From Sulfurimonas sp. (lineage in GTDB: Bacteria; Campylobacterota; Campylobacteria; Campylobacterales; Sulfurimonadaceae), in assembly GCA_030673275.1 (NCBI GenBank), contig DAOVJL010000006.1:1-15124 (forward strand): a DNA stretch of 15,124 bases, in the 5' to 3' direction. Under the pieces are notes generated by a model. It worked only from the letters and a program-made list of their open reading frames with translations, had not been told where the DNA came from and made no database searches. The translations under genes were made by a program, and so were the position numbers. This document shows positions 1 to 6,944 of the stretch, one piece after another. How positions within the stretch are numbered: position 1 is the first letter of the stretch; every line of letters starts with the position of its first letter.

Positions 1-1
1 A

Positions 2-670
2 AATCAAAAACTTCTATATCACTACATAAGTTTTTTGCTAAATCAAAAAACCACAGATATAGAGGCACCGGCTTCTGACTTGTTAATACCATTATGTTCA
101 GATGATGAGATTTTAAACTCTAATCTGGATATAAAAAGAGCAAACAAAGGCTTAGAGATTAGAAAAAGTATGATTAAACTCTCAGAAGCTTCATACTATC
201 CTATGGTAGGAGCTTTTGCAGAAGTAGCAACCGCTGATAATACTTTTTTAGGCGATATATCTGATCATGCATCTTACACAGTTGGAGCAAGACTTACTTG
301 GAATATTTTCAATGGTGGCATTGATAGTGCAAATATTGAAAAATCTCGTCTTGATTTTATAAAAACTCAAACTCAAGTTCAACTTGCAAAGAGTGGAATT
401 TCTCTTAAAACAGAAAAAATCAGAACCGAGATAGAGACCTTAGATCATGATATAGAGTCCCTTGAGAAAGAGTTGACTCTTGCAGATGAGATTTACAAAA
501 ATTATGAGGGCAGATACAGAGAGAAACTCTCTTCAATGAGTGATGTAATCATCAAACAGTCTGAGCAGATTCAAAAAATTCTGCAACTTCAACAAGCAAG
601 AAACAAGCGAAATGAAAGAATTTTTGCACTTCAAATATTAGCAAATGGAGAAAACAATGATAAGCAATAA
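2..670 (+). CDS. TolC-like outer-membrane efflux protein, C-terminal part (5' end outside window)
   Basis: Outer-membrane channel of a tripartite efflux pump; such proteins form a trimeric beta-barrel and an alpha-helical tunnel crossing the periplasm. Only 222 residues are visible. The reading frame is open from base 2, so the gene starts upstream of the window, and the TTG at position 35 is just an internal Leu codon. The visible part matches the second of the two repeats of the OEP family: a stretch ending in SYYPMVGAFAE, then a W-NIFNGG segment (the F-x-GG signature of a TolC beta-strand), then long amphipathic helices rich in Lys, Glu and Gln. The next two genes encode the adaptor and the permease, which supports the call. 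The 3' end overlaps the adaptor gene by 14 bases. Substrate unknown. Confidence 0.88.
   Translation, partial: NQKLLYHYISFLLNQKTTDIEAPASDLLIPLCSDDEILNSNLDIKRANKGLEIRKSMIKLSEASYYPMVGAFAEVATADNTFLGDISDHASYTVGARLTWNIFNGGIDSANIEKSRLDFIKTQTQVQLAKSGISLKTEKIRTEIETLDHDIESLEKELTLADEIYKNYEGRYREKLSSMSDVIIKQSEQIQKILQLQQARNKRNERIFALQILANGENNDKQ
647..650 (+). promoter_or_regulatory. Ribosome binding site of the adaptor gene
   Basis: GGAG six bases before ATG 657. It lies inside the end of the TolC-like gene and decides the start in favour of 657 over 645. The overlap suggests translational coupling. Confidence 0.6.
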
Positions 671-1490
671 ATTGCAATGCATGAAACCACTAAATGGTTT
701 CAGTAAAAAATTACTAATACTTATAGCTCTTGGAGCTTCATTGATTGCCCAGAGTATAACGCTCTCTGGAACCGTAATCAGTGATAATAAAAAGATGATT
801 ACTAGCCGTTTTATGGGTTTTGTGACAGAAGTTAAAGTTTCTGAAGGTGACTTCGTAAAAAAAGGAGAGCTTCTTTATACTATTGATTCAAAAGAGATAG
901 ACTCTGCTATGATTCAAGTTCAACTTGGAATTTCACAAGCTCAACTTTCACTTCAAATGTATCAAAACCAATACACGAATGTTAAACTAAATCTAGAGCG
1001 GCATAAAAGACTTTTAGCAAAAGATATGGTTTCAAAATTTGAAGTGGAAAACCTCTCCCTTGCTGAACAAAATCTTGCGAATATGATTATTATAGCAGCT
1101 AAACAGGTTGAACAGGCAAAAGCACAATTAGCAGAGGTTAAGAACCAATATAAATACTTGAATATTCAAGCTCCAAACTCTGGTGTTATCGTAGCTAAAA
1201 ATATTAAAGTCGGTGAGATGGCTATGCCCGGTATGCCGGCAATTATACTTTCAGATTTAAGTAATCTAAAAATATCTGCTGAAATTGCCGAAACTGATTT
1301 GGGTCGCATTAAACACGGATCAAGAGTTACAGTAAACATACCATCTTTAAATATAAAATCTATTGGCAAGGTTAGTGCAATTATTCCCAGCTCAAACCCA
1401 ATGACACATACTTTTAAAATCAAAATTTCGTTTAAAAGTAATAACAAATCGGTATATCCAGGTATGTATGCCACTATTGTAATCCCATAA
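657..1490 (+). CDS. RND efflux periplasmic adaptor (membrane fusion protein, HlyD/AcrA type), short form
   Basis: Periplasmic adaptor that links the RND permease to the TolC-like channel. I chose ATG 657 because GGAG at 647-650 lies 6 bases before it; ATG 645 would add four residues but has no such site. With this start the protein has 277 residues. A basic N-terminus is followed by a hydrophobic stretch at about residues 19-32 ending in IAQS, which reads as a signal peptide or membrane anchor; there is no lipobox cysteine. A lipoyl half-motif (GFVTEVKVSEGDFVKKGELL) sits near residues 54-73, a Gln- and Lys-rich helical hairpin at about 81-166, the second lipoyl half near 170-200, and a beta-barrel domain to the end. 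The chain stops at YPGMYATIVIP, so the membrane-proximal domain of AcrA-like proteins (usually 350-400 residues) is largely missing. The stop codon is 10 bases before the permease gene. Confidence 0.88.
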   Translation: MISNKLQCMKPLNGFSKKLLILIALGASLIAQSITLSGTVISDNKKMITSRFMGFVTEVKVSEGDFVKKGELLYTIDSKEIDSAMIQVQLGISQAQLSLQMYQNQYTNVKLNLERHKRLLAKDMVSKFEVENLSLAEQNLANMIIIAAKQVEQAKAQLAEVKNQYKYLNIQAPNSGVIVAKNIKVGEMAMPGMPAIILSDLSNLKISAEIAETDLGRIKHGSRVTVNIPSLNIKSIGKVSAIIPSSNPMTHTFKIKISFKSNNKSVYPGMYATIVIP

Positions 1491-1500
1491 GGCAAAAGTT

Positions 1501-3084
1501 ATGAATAGTTATAAACCAAATGATATTGCCGGAAAACTGGCTCACGGATTTTTACGAAACCCTTTGACTGTTGTTCTTGGTATATTTTTACTTTCCATCG
1601 GATATCTGTCACTTATGATTATGCCAAGAGAGGAGAATCCTCAAATGGTAGTAAGCGGCTCTACGGTTATTGTCGCTCTTCCTGGAGCCAGTGCAGCGGA
1701 GATAGAAAAAGTAATTGTTAAACCGCTAGAGAGAAAGCTTAAAGAGGTAAAAGGTGTTGAGCATATCTCTGGCATGGCTATGGACAATGTAGGGATTGTT
1801 AATGCTGCATTTTTTATAGGGGAGAAGAAAGAGGATTCAAACCTTAAAGTATATGACAAGATTATGCAAAACTCAGGAATGTTTCCAAAGGGTGCCATGA
1901 ACCCGATTATTAAACCTCTTGATATTGATGTTGACATTCCTGTTGTGAGTGTCGCATTTTATTCTAAAAATGAAGCTATGAGCAAAACGGAACTTTATGA
2001 TAAAGTAAAAGATATACAGCACAAAATTAATGGACTTCCTAATGTTGCAGTTACAGAAATTAAAGGCGGTAATCGTCATCAGTTTAATATTGAAGTAGAT
2101 ATCAATAAACTCTCAGGCTACAATATATCAATGGGTCAAATAGTCCAAGGTGTACAATCACTTTCATACAGTGTTCCTGCTGTAAAAAACAGAACAAATG
2201 AAAACCAAATAATTATGCTTGGTGTTAAGAATGCGATTGAGAGCGCACGAGATATAGGTAATATAATTATTGCTCAGTACATGGGCTCACCAATCTACCT
2301 AAAACAGATTGCAAAAGTTACAGACTCTTACGATATCCAAAACTTTAAATCGGCTCATATAAGCCAAAGAGATGAGTCAGGCAACTTCACACCACTGCAA
2401 GAACAAGTCACGCTAACAATCTCAAAACTGCAAGGTACAAATGCTGTAATCATTGCAGATGCAGTTAAAACAGAACTTCAAACATATAAAGAAGCTTTAA
2501 ATAAAGATAGTATTGGATATACAATCACTAGGAATGATGGTCAAAGAGCTAATGAAGCAGTTAACGAGCTTGTTTATCACCTTGTTTTGTCTATTGTTAT
2601 CATCGCTATCCTGCTTATACTGGTTCTTGGATGGAGAGAGTCTCTTATAGTTACTTTTACAGTTCCTGCAATTTTAGCCATTACTCTTTTTGTAGCATAC
2701 CTAACTGATCAGACCATCAACCGTATTACACTCTTTGCCTTTTTACTCTCACTTGGGCTTTTGGTTGATGCTGCTATTATTGTTATTGAAAATATTCACA
2801 GACACTTACACTCAAAAGATTCTGCAGATAAAACCCCAGATGACATAATGATAGAAGCAACAGATGAGATAGGTCCACCGACAAATATTGCGACTTTAGC
2901 AATTATTATGACTATGGTTCCTATGGCATTTGTTGGACAGATGATGGGACAGTTTATGAAACCAATTCCGGCAAATGTTCCTGTTGCTCTTATAGCATCG
3001 CTTTTTATCGCATATATCTTTACACCTTATCTTGCAGTAAGAATGCTTAAAAAACCTGATTTTAAAGCTAAGGAGAGTCACTAA
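1501..3084 (+). CDS. RND efflux permease, N-terminal half (TM1 to TM6)
   Basis: Inner-membrane proton-driven efflux permease of the AcrB superfamily, first half only (527 residues; the full protein is normally about 1,050). TM1 lies at about residues 20-41 and is followed by PREENPQM, a variant of the PREEDPQ signature at the start of the porter domain in one RND branch. Porter subdomains run to about residue 350. TM2-TM6 follow, from about 358 to 518, and the protein ends in a charged tail, KKPDFKAKESH. The TM4 motif reads GLLVDAAIIVIEN with Asp423, Ala424, Glu430 and Asn431; AcrB has two Asp at the first two of these positions. AAGG at 1489-1492, overlapping the adaptor stop, gives the ribosome binding site. 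The second half is encoded by the next gene, overlapping by one base. The substrate cannot be told from sequence. Confidence 0.9.
   Translation: MNSYKPNDIAGKLAHGFLRNPLTVVLGIFLLSIGYLSLMIMPREENPQMVVSGSTVIVALPGASAAEIEKVIVKPLERKLKEVKGVEHISGMAMDNVGIVNAAFFIGEKKEDSNLKVYDKIMQNSGMFPKGAMNPIIKPLDIDVDIPVVSVAFYSKNEAMSKTELYDKVKDIQHKINGLPNVAVTEIKGGNRHQFNIEVDINKLSGYNISMGQIVQGVQSLSYSVPAVKNRTNENQIIMLGVKNAIESARDIGNIIIAQYMGSPIYLKQIAKVTDSYDIQNFKSAHISQRDESGNFTPLQEQVTLTISKLQGTNAVIIADAVKTELQTYKEALNKDSIGYTITRNDGQRANEAVNELVYHLVLSIVIIAILLILVLGWRESLIVTFTVPAILAITLFVAYLTDQTINRITLFAFLLSLGLLVDAAIIVIENIHRHLHSKDSADKTPDDIMIEATDEIGPPTNIATLAIIMTMVPMAFVGQMMGQFMKPIPANVPVALIASLFIAYIFTPYLAVRMLKKPDFKAKESH
3070..3075 (+). promoter_or_regulatory. 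Ribosome binding site of the second RND half
   Basis: AAGGAG eight bases before ATG 3084. It argues that the second half is a real, separately initiated gene rather than the tail of a frameshifted one. Confidence 0.75.
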
Positions 3085-4766
3085 TGTTTGAAAAATTTCA
3101 AAATGCTGTTTTAAATGGCATACAAAGTCCAATACAAAGAAACGTTATACTTATAGGGACTCTTGTGACTTTTATGCTCTCAATTGCTATGATTGCTCCT
3201 AGTAAAATGGTTTTAGCAAAGATGTTACCCGGAAAGAATAATGATACTTTTACAATCTACACGACACTGGTTGAAGGAAGTTCAATACAGCAGACTAAAA
3301 AAGTTACAGACTGTGTAGTCGGACTTGTGCAAAGAGAGAAGGAAGTACGCGATTTAGAAGTGTTTCTAGGTATGGGTGCTCCACTTGATTTTGCAGGACT
3401 TATCAAAGGAAGCCATTTGAAAAACAGTGAAAATGTTGCTGAGATTGTTCTAAACCTTTCTAAAGCACATGATAGAAGCGAGCCATCTTATTTTATGGTT
3501 CAAAGGATGAGACCAACCATACTAAAAGAGTGTGGTTCAATATATAAAGGCACAACTATATCTTTTGTGGAACCGCCAGCTGGTCCTCCTGTATTAGCCG
3601 CTATAGTAGCTGAGATTTATGGAGACGATGCTGATGGAATCAGAAAGTTGTCAAACAGAGTTGCAGGCGTGCTTAAATCAACTGAGGGCTTAGTTGATAT
3701 TGAGATAATGCAAGATGAGATTTATGATACTTTTGAACTACATGTAAACAGCACAAAAGTCGCAAAATCAGGCGTAAATATAAAACAGTTAAATGACGTA
3801 CTTTATCTGGCTTTTGAGGGGATGCAGATAGCTGTTAAAAACTCAGATATTGTAAGTGATCAAATTCCGATATATCTGTCACTAAGCAAAGAGTCTAAAA
3901 AGTTTTCTCATAAAGATATAAAAGCTGTTAAAGCAAAACTGTCATCTTTGAAACTTATGAATAAAATGGGTATGATGATACCAATAACTGAACTGGTAGA
4001 ATTGACTACCAAAAAATCAAACCCTATAATTATGAGTAAAAATCTTCATCAGATGACAAATGTAATGGCTGAGACAGATATGGTTTCTCAGGTTTACCCT
4101 CTAATGGAAGCCAGGGACGTAATACTAAGTACTTTTTCTGATAAATATGAAATAGAAGAGATTGGTCTTTTTAACCTGCAACTAACGGATAAACAAACAT
4201 CTAAAATATATAAACTAATCTGGGATGGGGAAATGGAAGTAACACTGGATACTTTTGTGGAACTTGGTGCTGCATTTATAGCAGCTTTAGTGCTGATATT
4301 TTTACTTATGGTAATTTACTACAAAAGCTATACTCTGAGCGGAATCATACTTTTGGGTTCATTTCTATCAATTATAGGTGTTATTGTTGGGCACTGGATT
4401 ATGGATATATTTACAACTGATACATTCTTTTTGACTGCAACATCATTGATTGGATTTATTGCACTGATAGGAATCAGTTCAAGGAACTCTCTATTACTGA
4501 TTGATTTCACAAAATCTTTAATGAATGATAAAAATATGCCAAAAGCAGAGGCAATAGCATATGCTACAGCAACGCGTGCTAAGCCAATATTTTTAACTGC
4601 TGCAGCTATCATACTTGCTTCAACTCTTCTTGCCGGTGATGCTGTTTTTGGCGGTCTGGGAGTAGCTCTGATATTTGGAACTGTTGCTGCTGTTGTAGCT
4701 TCACTTATAATTGTTCCTGTTCTCATGTATAAAGCTGATTTAGAGAAACATTTTAGTACTGATTAG
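3084..4766 (+). CDS. RND efflux permease, C-terminal half (TM7 to TM12)
   Basis: Second half of the RND permease (560 residues). A short amphipathic N-terminus leads into TM7 at about residues 20-40, then the second porter region to about 390, with FVEPPAGPP near residue 170 as in other RND proteins. TM8-TM12 follow from about 393 to 550. The TM10 motif GISSRNSLLLIDF puts Arg467 where AcrB has the essential Lys940. In the segment TRAKPIFLT, Arg498 and Thr505 match AcrB Arg971 and Thr978 by my alignment. TAATG joins the two halves (TAA 3082-3084, ATG 3084-3086) and AAGGAG at 3070-3075 is a strong ribosome binding site. With the first half the total is 1,087 residues, a normal length for an RND pump, so nothing appears to be lost. 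Confidence 0.9.
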   Translation: MFEKFQNAVLNGIQSPIQRNVILIGTLVTFMLSIAMIAPSKMVLAKMLPGKNNDTFTIYTTLVEGSSIQQTKKVTDCVVGLVQREKEVRDLEVFLGMGAPLDFAGLIKGSHLKNSENVAEIVLNLSKAHDRSEPSYFMVQRMRPTILKECGSIYKGTTISFVEPPAGPPVLAAIVAEIYGDDADGIRKLSNRVAGVLKSTEGLVDIEIMQDEIYDTFELHVNSTKVAKSGVNIKQLNDVLYLAFEGMQIAVKNSDIVSDQIPIYLSLSKESKKFSHKDIKAVKAKLSSLKLMNKMGMMIPITELVELTTKKSNPIIMSKNLHQMTNVMAETDMVSQVYPLMEARDVILSTFSDKYEIEEIGLFNLQLTDKQTSKIYKLIWDGEMEVTLDTFVELGAAFIAALVLIFLLMVIYYKSYTLSGIILLGSFLSIIGVIVGHWIMDIFTTDTFFLTATSLIGFIALIGISSRNSLLLIDFTKSLMNDKNMPKAEAIAYATATRAKPIFLTAAAIILASTLLAGDAVFGGLGVALIFGTVAAVVASLIIVPVLMYKADLEKHFSTD

Positions 4767-4786
4767 AGAAAATTAAGAGAGAAGAG

Positions 4787-4814
4787 ACTTCTACATGTAT
4801 CTACATGTAGAAGT
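4787..4814. terminator. 13-bp perfect hairpin between convergent operons, probable bidirectional terminator
   Basis: ACTTCTACATGTA (4787-4799) and its exact reverse complement (4802-4814) are separated by 2 bases; in RNA about 11 bp would pair with a 6-base loop. It lies 20 bases after the RND stop and 8 bases after the serA stop read from the other side. Neither strand has a classic T-run after the stem: the + strand is followed by AAAAAAGATT and the - strand by a pyrimidine-rich CTCTTCTCTC. The position supports termination, the missing U-tract weakens it. Confidence 0.6.
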
Positions 4815-4822
4815 AAAAAAGA

Positions 4823-6421
4823 TTAAAGTCTTGCGTAGTTAACACCCAAACAAGCATCAAGTTGTAAAAGCTCATTCAGTGTAGAGTCATTTACAGCATT
4901 ATCTACTAAGATTACAGCTAATGCTTGTGATTGTTTATTTCTTGAGAGTGAAAAGTCTGCAATATTTACATCATGATTAGCTAATATTGAACCAATACTG
5001 CCGATAACACCGGGAACATCACTATTTTTAAATAGGATTAAATCACCTTTAAGTGGTACTTCAATATCAAAACCATCTATAGCAACAATACGTTGAACAC
5101 CATCATCAAAAATTGTTGCACTTATAGTCGTAGTACCTTCAGAAGTTGTTAGCTTTATAGTAATTAAATTTTTATAAACAGACGAGTCGCCAAGAGCTTC
5201 TGATTCTATCTTAATGCCCTTCTCTTTTGCTACAAAATCTGCATTTACGTAGTTGATAGTATCACCACTGTTTTGACTCATAGCACCAACTGCTACAAAA
5301 GTAGAAAGAGACTCAACATACTCTGCTATCTCACCATGACCACTTACTTTAATACCTATAATTTGAGACTTGTTTATTTGAGACTCCAAAAAACCTATCT
5401 TTTGTCCCATCTCTAAAAATGGTTTTACAAATGCAGGTATTGTACTCTCATCAATTGGCAAGTTCATAGCATGTGCATAAGAGATACCTTTAGCAGCAGC
5501 AATTGCATTCTCTGCAGCTTGTGTACCGATATTATATTGAGATTCAAATGTATTAGCACCCAAGTGAGGAGATACAGTTACATTATCAAGATCAAGAAGA
5601 GGGTGATTAGTTGCAGGCTCTTTCATAAACACATCAATACCGGCAAAACGAATTTTACCGTTAGTCAGTCCAGTATAAAGTGCTTCTTCATTGTAAAGTC
5701 CACCTCTGGCACAGTTAATTAAAACTACACCATCTTTCATCTTAGCAATCTCATCTGTATTAATCATATTAAGTGTTTCTTGATTTTTAGGAGTGTGGAT
5801 TGTAATAATATCACAAGCTAAAATATTTTCAAAATCCTTAGTATATGTCATATCCAAATCAGTAACTTTAGATGGGTCAATATATGGGTCATATGCAATA
5901 ATATCCATCTCAAATGATGCAGCACGTTTTGCAACACGAGAACCGATATTACCAAAACCGATAACACCAAGCTTTTTACCCTTCATCTCATGTCCATACC
6001 ACTTCTCTCTTTTCCAGATTCTTTGATTTTTAAGATGATCATGTGAGTACGGGAACATTCTCATACATGAAAGCATATGTGTCATTGTAAGCTCAACTGC
6101 TGCAATAGTGTTAGCAGTTGGAACATTCATTACAATGATTCCCTCTTTTGAACAACCAGGGATATCAACATTATCAACACCAACACCGGCACGAACAATA
6201 GCTTTCATGTTTTTTGCGTTTGCTATAAATTTTTCATCAACATCAGTTGAACTTCTTGTTATTGCTACATCAGCTGTTGGAATAATCTTTTCTACTAATT
6301 CTGTTTTATCAACATCTGCTGCCATAATAAAGTTAATATTTTCATCATTACGAAGCATCTCTAATCCAGCTTCATGAATATGGTCACAAACTACTACAGT
6401 ATATTTTTTACGAGTCGGCAT
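4823..6421 (-). CDS. serA: D-3-phosphoglycerate dehydrogenase, long form with ACT domain
   Basis: Cytosolic NAD-dependent oxidation of 3-phosphoglycerate to 3-phosphohydroxypyruvate, the first step of serine synthesis. The protein has 532 residues, the usual length of the long bacterial form. The substrate-binding domain occupies the N-terminus, with the nucleotide-binding domain from about residue 100 to 290. The dinucleotide loop is GFGNIG (155-160). The catalytic set is Arg239 (NCARGG), Glu268 (DVFMKEP) and His286 (SPHLGA). An intervening allosteric-substrate-binding-type domain follows at about 320-450, and an ACT domain at about 458-532, which in this family often senses serine. The start is set by GGGAGG seven bases upstream. 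A gap of about 116 bases with its own promoter separates it from the upstream rpsA-orf pair. Confidence 0.97.
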   Translation of the reverse strand: MPTRKKYTVVVCDHIHEAGLEMLRNDENINFIMAADVDKTELVEKIIPTADVAITRSSTDVDEKFIANAKNMKAIVRAGVGVDNVDIPGCSKEGIIVMNVPTANTIAAVELTMTHMLSCMRMFPYSHDHLKNQRIWKREKWYGHEMKGKKLGVIGFGNIGSRVAKRAASFEMDIIAYDPYIDPSKVTDLDMTYTKDFENILACDIITIHTPKNQETLNMINTDEIAKMKDGVVLINCARGGLYNEEALYTGLTNGKIRFAGIDVFMKEPATNHPLLDLDNVTVSPHLGANTFESQYNIGTQAAENAIAAAKGISYAHAMNLPIDESTIPAFVKPFLEMGQKIGFLESQINKSQIIGIKVSGHGEIAEYVESLSTFVAVGAMSQNSGDTINYVNADFVAKEKGIKIESEALGDSSVYKNLITIKLTTSEGTTTISATIFDDGVQRIVAIDGFDIEVPLKGDLILFKNSDVPGVIGSIGSILANHDVNIADFSLSRNKQSQALAVILVDNAVNDSTLNELLQLDACLGVNYARL

Positions 6422-6427
6422 TTAGTG

Positions 6428-6433
6428 CCTCCC
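6428..6433 (-). promoter_or_regulatory. Ribosome binding site of serA
   Basis: Reads GGGAGG on the - strand, followed by six bases before the ATG. It is the most complete Shine-Dalgarno sequence of the - strand block and fixes the serA start. Confidence 0.7.
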
Positions 6434-6456
6434 TGCATAGAATTTTAATTCTGATC

Positions 6457-6462
6457 ATTATA
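6457..6462 (-). promoter_or_regulatory. Candidate -10 element of serA
   Basis: TATAAT on the - strand, about 36 bases before the serA start. No recognisable -35 lies at the expected spacing (AGTCGG), which is common in Campylobacterota. Just downstream, at 6439-6452, is AGAATT-TT-AATTCT, a 6-bp palindrome near the expected transcription start that could be an operator; its role is a guess. Confidence 0.45.
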
Positions 6463-6537
6463 TATCCTCTTTATATAGCCCGACTTTGGCTGAAATTTGA
6501 TAATTTTTTAATACTCTGACAAGAGCTTTTAATTTTT

Positions 6538-6939
6538 CTATATTTTTTGAGTAGATAAGCAACTCCACACCTTTTCATCTTTTTTAAGATAATACTTTAA
6601 TTTATGTTGACCCAACTCTTCTTTTAGGCAGAAAAGCTGATAAGGGTCTAAAAGTGAGGCGGAAAGTTTATATATTGTCGTCTTACTTACTATTTTTTCA
6701 TTTAAATCAACTTCAATTAAGACCTCATTAACAGGATAAAAATAGCCTAGTCTCTCAGTTTTAGAGAAGTGATTCAACCAAACTTTTTTTGGTTTTTTTG
6801 CAACTGCTTCACTCTTATATTCTAATGGAGCAATAGATATAGAAGTTTCATTTGTATTAATTGAAATAAGAAAGAAGATGATAAAAACAGCAACTCCAAC
6901 TGCTATGAGTGGAGTTAACCATTTTAAAACTTTTTGCAT
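6538..6939 (-). CDS. Conserved hypothetical membrane-anchored protein between rpsA and serA
   Basis: Protein of 133 residues and unknown function. It has a short basic N-terminus (MQKVLKW), one hydrophobic helix at about residues 8-27, and then a soluble domain of about 105 residues with many Lys and two Cys near the C-terminus; the hydrophobic start without a clear cleavage site suggests an N-terminal anchor with the rest in the periplasm. It starts 5 bases after the rpsA stop codon, so it is almost certainly cotranscribed with rpsA. By position it corresponds to HP0398 of H. pylori and Cj0892c of C. jejuni (gene orders recalled, not searched), which makes it a conserved member of this block rather than a chance ORF. 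No catalytic motif is visible. Confidence 0.85.
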   Translation of the reverse strand: MQKVLKWLTPLIAVGVAVFIIFFLISINTNETSISIAPLEYKSEAVAKKPKKVWLNHFSKTERLGYFYPVNEVLIEVDLNEKIVSKTTIYKLSASLLDPYQLFCLKEELGQHKLKYYLKKDEKVWSCLSTQKI

Positions 6940-6944
6940 AATTT

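Noticed and set aside
35-670. A complete gene starting at TTG 35
   Set aside because: The frame is open to the window edge and the product would lack the first half of a TolC-like protein; it is the 3' part of a longer gene.
1166-1495. 109-residue - strand ORF opposite the adaptor gene
   Set aside because: Shadow of the adaptor coding sequence; no independent support.
3069-3086. Frameshifted pseudogene explanation for the two RND ORFs
   Set aside because: The break is at a domain boundary, the second start has a strong ribosome binding site, and all core motifs of both halves are intact. A sequencing indel is not fully excluded.
4328-4726. 132-residue - strand ORF inside the second RND gene
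   Set aside because: It lies entirely within a well-supported gene on the other strand, has no ribosome binding site that I could see, and mirrors the membrane-segment codons.
6514-6525. Hairpin CTCT-GACA-AGAG after the hypothetical gene as a terminator
   Set aside because: Only 4-5 bp, and on the transcribed - strand it is followed by TATTAAAAAATT rather than a T-run; too weak to call.
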